Shown here: positions 1 through 6,456 of the stretch, piece after piece
Layout of the letters: each line of letters starts with the position of its first letter
Position numbering within the stretch: position 1 is the stretch's first letter
Assembly: GCA_937900325.1 (NCBI GenBank)
Contig: CALCEX010000163.1
Coordinates: 1 to 8,314 of the forward strand
Direction of reading: 5' to 3'
Length of the DNA stretch: 8,314 bases
Origin: an uncultured Clostridia bacterium
Lineage (GTDB): Bacteria; Bacillota; Clostridia; Christensenellales; CAG-138
Position numbers and translations under genes: made by a program
The notes under the pieces: model-generated
Told to the model about the DNA's origin: nothing
The model's input: the letters and a program-made list of their open reading frames with translations, nothing else
Databases searched by the model: none

Positions 1-774
1 CAGGTCGTTGAGGTCGGAGGTTGCGAACCTGCCGCCGTCAAGCTGTACCATGGGGCGAAGCTCGGGCGGCAGCACCGGCACCGCGTCCATGATTATCCAC
101 TCGGGCTTGTTGCCGCTCTTTATGAAGGCTTCCACTACCTCAAGGCGCTTGATCGCATTGCTGCGCTTCTGCCCGGAGGAATTGTCTATCTCCCTGCGGA
201 GCTCCTCCTCCAGCTTTTCAAGGTCCAGCGCCTGCAAAAGCTCCTTTATGGCCTCAGCGCCCATGCCTGCGCGGAAGGCCTTCGGCCCGTATTCGGCCTG
301 AGCGTCCCGGTATTCCTTATCGGAAAGCACCTGCTTGTACATGAGAGGGGTCGTGCCCGGATCCAGCACTACAAAGGCCGCGAAGTACAGCACCTTTTCG
401 AGGGAGCGCGGGGACATATCCAGCAGCATCTTCATGCGGCAGGGGATACCCTTGAAATACCATATATGGGATACGGGGGCGGCCAGCTCTATGTGGCCCA
501 TGCGCTCGCGGCGCACCTTTGCCCTCGTCACCTCTACGCCGCACTTATCGCAGACAACGCCCTTATAGCGCACCCGCTTATAGCGTCCGCAATGGCACTC
601 CCAGTCCTTGGTAGGCCCGAATATGCGCTCGCAGAACAGGCCGTCGCGCTCGGGCTTCAGGGTGCGGTAGTTTATGGTTTCGGGTTTCTTTACCTCGCCG
701 TGGGACCATTCGCGGATCTTTTCGGGTGAGGCAAGGCCAATCTGTATAGCGTCGAAATTGGTAAGCTCAAACAA
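1..774 (-). CDS. rpoC: RNA polymerase subunit beta-prime, N-terminal part (cut by left edge)
   Basis: This is the first 258 codons of the beta-prime subunit, which carries the clamp and most of the active site of bacterial RNA polymerase. The start is a TTG at 772-774, nine bases after AAGGGAG. It gives a protein beginning (M)FELTNFDAIQIGLASPEKIR, the usual start for Firmicutes RpoC. The zinc ribbon is visible: C60-x-C62 (WECHCG) and C75-x2-C78 (VCDKCG), followed by the conserved clamp motif VRRERMGHIELAAPVSHIW. The visible part ends in LDGGRFATSDLNDL, just before the region that leads to the catalytic NADFDGD motif, which lies outside the window. The reading frame is open to base 1 with no frameshift. 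It follows rpoB after 25 bp and is surely co-transcribed with it. Identity is certain; the choice of TTG over an upstream codon rests on the ribosome binding site and the family start. Confidence 0.97.
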   Translation of the reverse strand, partial: MFELTNFDAIQIGLASPEKIREWSHGEVKKPETINYRTLKPERDGLFCERIFGPTKDWECHCGRYKRVRYKGVVCDKCGVEVTRAKVRRERMGHIELAAPVSHIWYFKGIPCRMKMLLDMSPRSLEKVLYFAAFVVLDPGTTPLMYKQVLSDKEYRDAQAEYGPKAFRAGMGAEAIKELLQALDLEKLEEELRREIDNSSGQKRSNAIKRLEVVEAFIKSGNKPEWIIMDAVPVLPPELRPMVQLDGGRFATSDLNDL

Positions 775-783
775 TTTCTTAAT

Positions 784-790
784 CTCCCTT
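784..790 (-). promoter_or_regulatory. rpoC ribosome binding site
   Basis: On the minus strand this reads AAGGGAG, nine bases before the TTG start of rpoC, inside the 25-bp gap after the rpoB stop. There is no ATG in frame near it, so this site decides the TTG start. Confidence 0.8.
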
Positions 791-799
791 CGGCCTTAT

Positions 800-3700
800 T
801 TAGTTCAAGTCGTCTGTATCGTCGCCGTCGTCGGAAATATCGAAGCCGTCTCCGTCGTCGGCCGCATCGTCAAAATCGAATTCGTCAAACTCGGCAAAGT
901 CGCCGTCGTTTGCATACTGATCCGGCGTATCCTCAAGGCCCGCCATGTTGACGTCCATGGGCGTCACATCCTCGTCGTCTATCATCTCGCCGATCTTTAT
1001 CTCTTCCTTTGTATCGCTGAGCACCTTTATGTCGAGGCCCAGAGACTGAAGCTCCTTTATCAGCACCTTAAAGGATTCCGGCACGCCCGGCTCAGGCACA
1101 TTTTCGCCCTTGACTATGGCCTCATAGGTCTTTACGCGGCCCACGACGTCATCGGACTTGACGGTAAGTATCTCCTGAAGGGTGTTGGCGGCGCCGTAGG
1201 CTTCCAGCGCCCAGACTTCCATTTCGCCGAAGCGCTGGCCGCCGAACTGGGCCTTGCCGCCCAGAGGCTGCTGAGTGACCAGGCTGTAAGGGCCGGTGGA
1301 GCGGGCGTGTATCTTGTCGTCCACCAGATGATGCAGCTTCAGGTAGTACATATAGCCTACGGATATCCTGTTTTCAAAGGGCTCGCCGGTGCGGCCGTCG
1401 TAGAGCACCGTCTTGCCGTCCCAGTCCTTGCCGGCCTTTACCAGCATGGACTTTATGTCCTCCTCGGTGGCGCCGTCGAATACCGGGGTAGCGATGTCCC
1501 AGCCCAGGGTCTTGGCGGCCATGCCCAGATGCAGCTCAAGCACCTGGCCTATGTTCATTCGGGAAGGCACGCCCAGAGGGTTCAGCACTATCTGCAAGGG
1601 AGTTCCGTCCGGCAGGAAGGGCATATCCTCCTCGGGAAGTATCCTGGATACGACGCCCTTGTTGCCGTGGCGGCCCGCCATCTTATCGCCTACGGATATC
1701 TTGCGCTTCTGCGCTATGTACACGCGGACCAGCTCGTTTACTCCCGGAGGCAGCTCATCCTTGTTCGCTCTTGTGAATACCTTTACGTCTACTATCACTC
1801 CGCCCTCTCCGTGGGGCACGCGCAGCGAGGTATCCCTGACCTCTCTCGCCTTCTCGCCGAATATGGCGCGGAGCAGCCGCTCCTCGGCGGTAAGCTCCGT
1901 CTCGCCCTTGGGCGTTACCTTGCCTACCAGTATATCGCCGCTCTGCACCTCCGCGCCTATGCGGATAATGCCGCGGTCGTCCAGATTGGCAAGCGCATCC
2001 TCGCCCACGTTGGGTATATCGCGGGTTATCTCCTCCTCGCCCAGCTTGGTATCGCGCGCTTCGGTCTCGTGCTCTTCGATATGTATGGAGGTATAGACGT
2101 CTTCCTTAACGAGCTTTTCGCTTATCAGTACGGCGTCCTCGTAGTTATAGCCCTCCCAGGTCATAAAGCCTATGAGGATATTGCGTCCCAGCGCTATCTC
2201 TCCCTGATCGGTGGAGGCTCCGTCCGCTATCACCTGCCCGGGTATTACCCGCTCGCCCTTTACCACGATGGGGCGCTGATTGATGCAGGTGCCCTGGTTT
2301 GAGCGCTTGAATTTGATTATGTTGTAGGTCCTGTCGTTGCCGTCGTCGCCGGCTATCACTATGCGGCTCGCGTCAACGTGCTTTACGACGCCGTGCTGGC
2401 GGGAAAGCACCACTACGCCGGAGTCGGGGGCGGCCTTGTACTCCATGCCGGTTCCCACCACGGGGGCCTCGGGCTTGAGGAGGGGCACTGCCTGACGCTG
2501 CATGTTGGAGCCCATCAGCGCGCGGTTGGCGTCGTCGTTCTCCAGGAACGGTATCATCGCGGTCGCAACGGACACCAGCTGCTTGGGGGATACGTCCATG
2601 TAGTCGGTCTCGGTAGCCTTTACCTCTATTATCTCATCCAGCCTTCTCGCAACTACCCTGTCCTTGGCAAACCATATCCTGCCGTTCTCGTCGGTAACGG
2701 TGGGCTCGTTGGCCTGGGCGACTATGTAGTCGTCCTCCTCGTCGGCGGTGAGGTAAACTATCTCGTTGCTTATGCTCCTGTTCTTGCCATCCACCTTGCG
2801 GTAGGGCGCCTCGATAAAGCCGTAGCGGTTTATGCGGGCATATGTGGAAAGGGAGTTTATAAGGCCTATGTTGGGGCCTTCAGGCGTCTCGATGGGGCAC
2901 ATGCGGCCGTAATGGGAATAGTGAACGTCTCGCACCTCAAACGTGGCGCGCTCGCGGTTCAGACCGCCGGGGCCCAGGGCGGACAGCCTGCGCTTATGGG
3001 TAAGCTCCGCAAGGGGGTTTGTCTGGTCCATGAACTGCGACAGCTGGGATGAACCGAAAAACTCCTTTATGGCGGCCGTCACGGGACGGATATTTATGAG
3101 GTTGGAGGGCATTGCGGTCTCGGTGTCCTGTATGGACATACGCTCCCGCACCACGCGCTCGAGGCGGGTCATGCCGACGCGGATCTGGTTCTGGAGCAGT
3201 TCGCCTACGCTCCTTATGCGGCGGTTGCCCAGATGGTCGATATCGTCCGTGCGGCCTATGCCATGGTTCATGCCGAGAAGATAGCTTATGGAGGCGGTTA
3301 TATCGTCGGTAATGATATGGCGGGGTATAAGGTCGTATACCCTGGCCCTGAGGAACTTCTTAAGCTCCTCTTCTTCCATATCTCCCGCTTCCTCAAGAAG
3401 CTTCATAAAGGTGGGGTAATGTACCTTCTCGTTCAGGCCGGCCTCTTCGGGGTCGAACTTCAGGTAGCACCCGGCGTCAACGAACAGGTTGCCGAGCACC
3501 TTTACCCTGGCGCCGTCCGGCGCTATGACGTATACGCCGTGCACGCCGGCGTTTTCGATCGCCTCGGCAGCCTCGCGGCTTATCGCTTCTCCCTCGGCGG
3601 CAAGCAGCTCGCCGGTGCCGGGGGCAATGACGTTCTCCGCCGCCGTAAGGCCGCTCAGGCGGGAGGCGATGGAGAGCTTTTTATTGAACTTATAGCGGCC

Positions 3701-4507
3701 TACTCGGGCCAGGTCGTAGCGCTTATCAAAAAACAGCGCGTTCAGCAGGCTGCGTGCGGATTCCTCTGTTGGAGGCTCGCCGGGGCGCTGGCGCTTGTAT
3801 ATCTCGATCAGGCCCTCCTCGGTGTTTTTGGTGGTGTCCTTTTCGAGTGTCACCTTAAGCCGCTCGTCCTCGCCCAGAAGCTCCAGTATCTCGCCATCCG
3901 AGCTGTAACCGAGGGCGCGCAGCAGCGCGGTTATAAAGACCTTCCTCTGGCGGTCGATCTTTACATACATTATCTCGTTGCTGTCGGTCTCGTACTCCAG
4001 CCATGCGCCGCGGTTGGGTATCACCTGGGAGGCAAAGAGGTGCTTGCCGACCTTATCTATGGATTCGGAATAGTATACGCCGGGGGAGCGTACCAGCTGG
4101 GAGACTATTACACGCTCTGCACCGTTTATGATGAAGGTGCCCTGCTCGGTCATAAGAGGGAAGTCGCCCATGAACACGGGCTGCTCCTTGACCTCGCCGG
4201 TTTCTTTATTTATAAGGCGAACTGTAACGCGAAGCGGGGCGCAGTAGTTTACATCCCTTTCCTTGCATTCCTCCACCGAGTATTTCGGATGGTCGAAATC
4301 TATGGAGTAATCCACAAACTCAAGGACGAGCTTTTCAGAATAGTCCGTAATGGGCGAAATATCGTCAAGAACTTCCTTAAGATCCTCCTCAACAAAGCGC
4401 TGATAGGAATTTTTCTGAACCTCTATCAGGTCGGGCATATCAAGAACTTCATTGATACGGGAAAAGCTCATGCGCTTTTTCTTGCCCATGTAAACCTCAT
4501 GCACCAT
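800..4507 (-). CDS. rpoB: RNA polymerase subunit beta
   Basis: This is a complete beta subunit of 1235 aa, the catalytic partner of beta-prime and the target of rifamycins. The chosen start is ATG 4507 (MVHEVYMGKKKRMSF), eight bases after AAGGAG. An in-frame GTG three codons upstream overlaps that ribosome binding site and is unlikely. The rifampicin pocket is at about residues 483-515 (FFGSSQLSQFMDQTNPLAEL, then THKRRLSALGPGG). The residues equivalent to E. coli D516, H526 and S531 are D494, H504 and S509, all wild type. The segment YNYEDAVLIS is at 787-796. DKMAGRHGNKG is at 941-951, with lysines matching E. coli K1065 and K1073. The clamp-connector end GQRFGEMEVWALEAYGAAN is intact. The large insert between these last two regions in E. 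coli is absent. After the conserved end comes an acidic tail, with 18 Asp/Glu in the last 35 residues. The upstream neighbour is yacL, not rplL. Confidence 0.99.
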   Translation of the reverse strand: MVHEVYMGKKKRMSFSRINEVLDMPDLIEVQKNSYQRFVEEDLKEVLDDISPITDYSEKLVLEFVDYSIDFDHPKYSVEECKERDVNYCAPLRVTVRLINKETGEVKEQPVFMGDFPLMTEQGTFIINGAERVIVSQLVRSPGVYYSESIDKVGKHLFASQVIPNRGAWLEYETDSNEIMYVKIDRQRKVFITALLRALGYSSDGEILELLGEDERLKVTLEKDTTKNTEEGLIEIYKRQRPGEPPTEESARSLLNALFFDKRYDLARVGRYKFNKKLSIASRLSGLTAAENVIAPGTGELLAAEGEAISREAAEAIENAGVHGVYVIAPDGARVKVLGNLFVDAGCYLKFDPEEAGLNEKVHYPTFMKLLEEAGDMEEEELKKFLRARVYDLIPRHIITDDITASISYLLGMNHGIGRTDDIDHLGNRRIRSVGELLQNQIRVGMTRLERVVRERMSIQDTETAMPSNLINIRPVTAAIKEFFGSSQLSQFMDQTNPLAELTHKRRLSALGPGGLNRERATFEVRDVHYSHYGRMCPIETPEGPNIGLINSLSTYARINRYGFIEAPYRKVDGKNRSISNEIVYLTADEEDDYIVAQANEPTVTDENGRIWFAKDRVVARRLDEIIEVKATETDYMDVSPKQLVSVATAMIPFLENDDANRALMGSNMQRQAVPLLKPEAPVVGTGMEYKAAPDSGVVVLSRQHGVVKHVDASRIVIAGDDGNDRTYNIIKFKRSNQGTCINQRPIVVKGERVIPGQVIADGASTDQGEIALGRNILIGFMTWEGYNYEDAVLISEKLVKEDVYTSIHIEEHETEARDTKLGEEEITRDIPNVGEDALANLDDRGIIRIGAEVQSGDILVGKVTPKGETELTAEERLLRAIFGEKAREVRDTSLRVPHGEGGVIVDVKVFTRANKDELPPGVNELVRVYIAQKRKISVGDKMAGRHGNKGVVSRILPEEDMPFLPDGTPLQIVLNPLGVPSRMNIGQVLELHLGMAAKTLGWDIATPVFDGATEEDIKSMLVKAGKDWDGKTVLYDGRTGEPFENRISVGYMYYLKLHHLVDDKIHARSTGPYSLVTQQPLGGKAQFGGQRFGEMEVWALEAYGAANTLQEILTVKSDDVVGRVKTYEAIVKGENVPEPGVPESFKVLIKELQSLGLDIKVLSDTKEEIKIGEMIDDEDVTPMDVNMAGLEDTPDQYANDGDFAEFDEFDFDDAADDGDGFDISDDGDDTDDLN

Positions 4508-4669
4508 CGCGTTCACTCCTTATACTTTGTTATTACCATATAACCATGGATTATATTATCGGCGCGTCACTCCATATGATCATTTCCATTTTGTGGGCAC
4601 AGGATACCCCGCATGATTTTTATTGGGAAAATCAACTGTAAAAAAGCCATTCCCCGCAATATACCATGC
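4508..4669 (-). other. rpoB 5' leader, about 160 nt
   Basis: This is the untranslated stretch from the inferred transcription start near 4669-4677 to the rpoB ATG. It is AT-rich compared with the genes. I see no riboswitch or ribosomal-protein leader that I recognise. It contains a weak AU hairpin at 4538-4556 (ATATAA and TTATAT around a seven-base loop). It also contains a possible 11-codon open frame at 4632-4667 (MVYCGEWLFYS) whose ATG would lie about three bases from the second inferred start. A five-base GGGAA/TTCCC pairing overlaps that frame. None of these is strong enough to call as a regulatory element. Confidence 0.5.
4516..4521 (-). promoter_or_regulatory. rpoB ribosome binding site
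   Basis: The minus strand reads AAGGAG with eight bases to ATG 4507. The alternative GTG at 4514-4516 overlaps the site itself, so the ATG is the start. Confidence 0.8.
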
Positions 4670-4671
4670 TA

Positions 4672-4698
4672 ACGCAGTATACTATTGTAACACTGCGT
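4672..4698 (-). promoter_or_regulatory. Putative operator: 7-bp inverted repeat across both rpoB -10 boxes
   Basis: The arms are ACGCAGT and ACTGCGT, perfect complements, separated by 13 bases, with arm centres exactly 20 bp apart (about two helical turns). The dyad covers the P1 -10, the P2 -10 and one base of the P2 -35. It lies upstream of or at the inferred start, so it would act as DNA and not as an RNA hairpin. I do not recognise the half-site as that of a known regulator. Function is inferred from placement. Confidence 0.4.
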
Positions 4699-4703
4699 GT
4701 CAA
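4676..4703 (-). promoter_or_regulatory. rpoB promoter P2 (sigma-A type), interleaved with P1
   Basis: A second TTGACA on the minus strand (4698-4703) is followed after 16 bases by TATACT (4676-4681). The predicted start is near 4669. Its -35 lies inside the P1 spacer and its -10 is just after the P1 -10, so polymerase could occupy only one of the two at a time. Confidence 0.65.
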
Positions 4704-4712
4704 GGTTGTCAA
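4684..4712 (-). promoter_or_regulatory. rpoB promoter P1 (sigma-A type, extended -10)
   Basis: On the minus strand TTGACA (4707-4712) is followed after exactly 17 bases by TACAAT (4684-4689). The -10 is preceded by TGT, giving a TGn extended -10. The bases upstream of the -35 (about 4716-4749) are AT-rich, as in an UP element. The predicted start is near 4677. This is a near-consensus housekeeping promoter and is enough to drive rpoBC without read-through from yacL. Confidence 0.8.
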
Positions 4713-4753
4713 CGAGAATATTGGCCTTTCTTAATATTTTTTATATTCAGCTT

Positions 4754-4792
4754 GCGTTCGGCCGGTCCACTGCGGACCGGCCCCGCTTTTTT
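4754..4792 (+). terminator. Intrinsic terminator-like hairpin, best read on the plus strand
   Basis: GGCCGGTCC (4760-4768) pairs with GGACCGGCC (4774-4782) around a five-base loop. After a small internal loop, GCG (4754-4756) pairs with CGC (4784-4786), and T6 (4787-4792) follows at once. This is a canonical terminator for plus-strand transcription, yet no plus-strand gene lies upstream. On the minus strand the same hairpin begins two bases past the yacL stop (TAA 4791-4793) but is followed by GAACGCAAGC, without a U tract. It could still weaken yacL read-through into rpoB or protect the yacL mRNA 3' end. Confidence 0.6.
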
Positions 4793-5861
4793 ACGCCTGC
4801 TTTACCCGGGCGAATATCATTCTGCCCGCGGAGGTCTGCAATACGCTTGTGACCGTAACGTCCACCGTTTCGCCCACGAGACGCCTGCCGTTTTCTATGA
4901 CTATCATCGTGCCGTCATCCATATAGCCTATTCCCTGGCCGGCCTCCTTGCCCTCCTTGACCACGAACACGCTCATTTCCTCGCCGGGCATCGCGATGGG
5001 CTTGAGGGCGTTTGCCAGCTCGTTTATATTGAGCACGGGCACCTTGCGCACGGCCGCCACCTTGTTAAGGTTATAATCGTTGGTCACGACCACGCCGCCA
5101 AGCTCCGACGCAAGGAGTATGAGCTTTGCGTCCACCTCGTCCACATCCTTATAGTCGGTGCTTACCACAGTTATGGGAACGGACTTTTTATCCTGCATTT
5201 CCTTGAGTATATCCAGTCCCCGCCTGCCCCTGTTGCGCTTGAGGCTGTCTGAGCTGTCTGCGATATGCTGAAGCTCCCTGAGCACAAAGCTCGGCACTAT
5301 TATTTCGCCCTCGATCACTCCGGTATCGCATATGTCCGCGATGCGCCCGTCAATTATTACGGAGGTATCCAGAAGCTTTGGCCGCGCCGGGCTGCGGGTC
5401 TTGCCGTGGCCGCCCGCAGCAGGTATGGGAAGCTGCCCCTTTTTCCTGCTCATGACGCTCCACCCAAGGTATCCGAAGGAGATATACAGTATTACGTCTA
5501 TTACCAGAACTACCCAGGCAGGCTTGAAGCGCGCAGCCAGGGTGCTCGCAAGATACGCTATAACGAGCCCCGCCGTCAGGCCGCAGGCGCAGTACAGAAG
5601 CTGCCCCGCCGGCATTGCCGACATACCGGTCTCGACATGGCTTATGGCGGCGGCAAGCGGTTCGGCAAATAAAAGATTGAAAATGATTGCAATAATAATA
5701 CCCGAACCCACAAACACAAGCGCCAGTCCCCATGGGAGCATGCGTTGATACAGCGTAAGCCCCTCCGGGAAGGTGACTACGCTGTTTACAAGAGCTACAA
5801 GTCCAACGCCCGCCGCGGCTCCCGCCAGAGTGAGCAATAGTCTTGCGACTTTTTTAGCCAA
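4791..5861 (-). CDS. yacL: Membrane PIN-TRAM domain protein, YacL family
   Basis: The protein is 356 aa, the usual family size and layout. Four hydrophobic segments (about 7-28, 43-64, 86-108 and 115-137) are followed by a basic linker. A PIN domain (about 162-285) begins at LLDTSVIIDGRIADIC, and a C-terminal TRAM domain covers about 295-356. The four PIN acidic positions are present: D165 (LLDTSV), E196 (VLREL), D244 (VDAKLI) and D262 (TNDYNL). The PIN fold is a metal-dependent ribonuclease fold and TRAM is a small RNA-binding beta barrel. The substrate of YacL proteins is, to my knowledge, not settled. Two in-frame TTG codons compete for the start. TTG 5861 sits eight bases after AGGA, while TTG 5867 would be only two bases away, so 5861 is chosen. 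It follows carD by 47 bp, a common pairing in Firmicutes, and is probably transcribed from the carD promoter. Confidence 0.9.
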   Translation of the reverse strand: MAKKVARLLLTLAGAAAGVGLVALVNSVVTFPEGLTLYQRMLPWGLALVFVGSGIIIAIIFNLLFAEPLAAAISHVETGMSAMPAGQLLYCACGLTAGLVIAYLASTLAARFKPAWVVLVIDVILYISFGYLGWSVMSRKKGQLPIPAAGGHGKTRSPARPKLLDTSVIIDGRIADICDTGVIEGEIIVPSFVLRELQHIADSSDSLKRNRGRRGLDILKEMQDKKSVPITVVSTDYKDVDEVDAKLILLASELGGVVVTNDYNLNKVAAVRKVPVLNINELANALKPIAMPGEEMSVFVVKEGKEAGQGIGYMDDGTMIVIENGRRLVGETVDVTVTSVLQTSAGRMIFARVKQA

Positions 5862-5868
5862 TTTCAAG

Positions 5869-5875
5869 TTCCTTT
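5869..5875 (-). promoter_or_regulatory. yacL ribosome binding site
   Basis: The minus strand reads AAAGGAA. Spacing favours the TTG at 5859-5861 over the TTG at 5865-5867, which is almost in contact with the site. Confidence 0.6.
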
Positions 5876-5908
5876 CGTTTAACGGCCCATGGCCTTATTT
5901 TTTTACGG

Positions 5909-6376
5909 CTACCCTATGATATCCCGTATCTCGTCTATATCCCTGCCGCTGGCAGCCGAAAGCTCGGCGGAAAGCACCTGCCGGGCGGTTATGAGCATTT
6001 TTCTGTCCCCGGCGGAGAGGCCCTTGAGGCAATCCCGTCTTTTAAGGCACTTTATAACGTCGGCAATGTCGTATATATCGCCGCCCTTGAGCTTTGCAAG
6101 GTTGTCCCGGTAGCGCTGGTTCCAGTTTTCGTTTTCCGTGCATACCGCCGCCGCGTCAAGGTATTCAAATATCTTATCGCACTCAGAAGGGTCTATCACG
6201 GGCCTCAGGCCGACGCTGCCGGCCGAGGCTACCGGCACCATTGCCGTAAGCTTCGATGTAATGAAACGCAGGATATAATAACTGGCCTTCTCGCCAAGCA
6301 TGTCCTTTTCCTCAATGCTTTCCACGATACCTACCCCATGCATGGGGTAAAACACGCTGTCGCCTACATCGAACAC
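5909..6376 (-). CDS. carD: CarD/CdnL family RNA polymerase-binding transcription regulator
   Basis: The protein is 155 aa, close to the family's usual 155-165. The N-terminal Tudor-like polymerase-interacting domain (about 1-60) starts FDVGDSVFYPMHGVG. The C-terminal helical DNA-binding domain carries NWNQRYRDNLAKLKGGDIYD (84-103) and the motif GLSAGDRKMLITARQVLSAEL (119-139). W85 matches in sequence context and number the tryptophan (W85) of Mycobacterium tuberculosis CarD that wedges into the -10 edge of the open complex. The family binds the RpoB lobe (beta1) and stabilises open complexes, notably at rRNA promoters. The start chosen is GTG 6376, five bases after AAAGGGAGG. It gives the family's normal N-terminus. 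The longer GTG at 6445 is rejected because the inferred transcription start lies about five bases from it. ATG 6400 has no ribosome binding site. It has its own promoter and leads into yacL. Confidence 0.93.
   Translation of the reverse strand: MFDVGDSVFYPMHGVGIVESIEEKDMLGEKASYYILRFITSKLTAMVPVASAGSVGLRPVIDPSECDKIFEYLDAAAVCTENENWNQRYRDNLAKLKGGDIYDIADVIKCLKRRDCLKGLSAGDRKMLITARQVLSAELSAASGRDIDEIRDIIG
6332..6349 (-). repeat. Perfect 18-bp palindrome inside carD
   Basis: TACCCCATGCATGGGGTA is its own reverse complement. It begins 27 bases after the first base of the chosen GTG and encodes YPMHGV, the conserved CarD motif. The protein motif favours part of the symmetry, but TAC, CCC, CAT, GGG and GTA all had to be chosen among synonyms for the full 18 bp. 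Confidence 0.45.
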
Positions 6377-6381
6377 CTTTT

Positions 6382-6390
6382 CCTCCCTTT
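6382..6390 (-). promoter_or_regulatory. carD ribosome binding site
   Basis: The minus strand reads AAAGGGAGG with five bases to the GTG at 6374-6376. It is the only good site near the family-consistent N-terminus and decides the start. Confidence 0.8.
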
Positions 6391-6406
6391 CTCCGTTCAT
6401 GTGTGC

Positions 6407-6425
6407 TTCGGAAGGCCGATCCGAA
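6407..6425 (-). repeat. Small hairpin in the carD leader
   Basis: TTCGGA and TCCGAA form a six-base stem with a seven-base loop, within the roughly 74-nt carD leader and 16 bases upstream of the ribosome binding site. No U tract follows, so it is not a terminator. Function unknown. Confidence 0.35.
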
Positions 6426-6429
6426 AAAT

Positions 6430-6439
6430 GGGTATACCC
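6430..6439 (-). repeat. 10-bp palindrome GGGTATACCC just downstream of the carD start site
   Basis: This perfect 10-bp palindrome lies about 11-20 bases after the inferred carD transcription start, a position where a bound protein could block initiation. Its halves (GGGTA/TACCC) also occur in the 18-bp palindrome inside carD. Operator role is only a guess. Confidence 0.3.
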
Positions 6440-6456
6440 TTCCACATCATATATTA

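Noticed and set aside
674..2302. Long plus-strand open frame (542 codons) opposite rpoB
   Set aside because: It lies entirely opposite rpoC/rpoB, has no recognisable domain or good ribosome binding site, and its reading follows from the rpoB codon pattern. It is a shadow.
3005..3061. Possible rifamycin-resistance changes in RpoB
   Set aside because: The positions matching E. coli D516, H526 and S531 are Asp, His and Ser, and the surrounding cluster is wild type.
3233..4543. Long plus-strand open frame (436 codons) opposite the 5' half of rpoB
   Set aside because: Same reason: it mirrors rpoB and resembles no family. It ends within the rpoB leader without a matching signal.
4550..4555. TATAAT on the minus strand in the rpoB leader as a third promoter
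   Set aside because: At 16-18 base spacing the upstream hexamers (such as CATATG) do not resemble TTGACA. It is probably just AT-rich leader.
5862..5908. GGCC-ATG-GGCC inverted repeat between carD and yacL as a terminator
   Set aside because: The stem is only four bases with a three-base loop and has no U tract in the gene direction.
6377..6445. Longer carD start at GTG 6445 or ATG 6400
   Set aside because: GTG 6445 is about five bases from the inferred transcription start with no ribosome binding site at workable distance. ATG 6400 also lacks one. The family N-terminus begins at GTG 6376.
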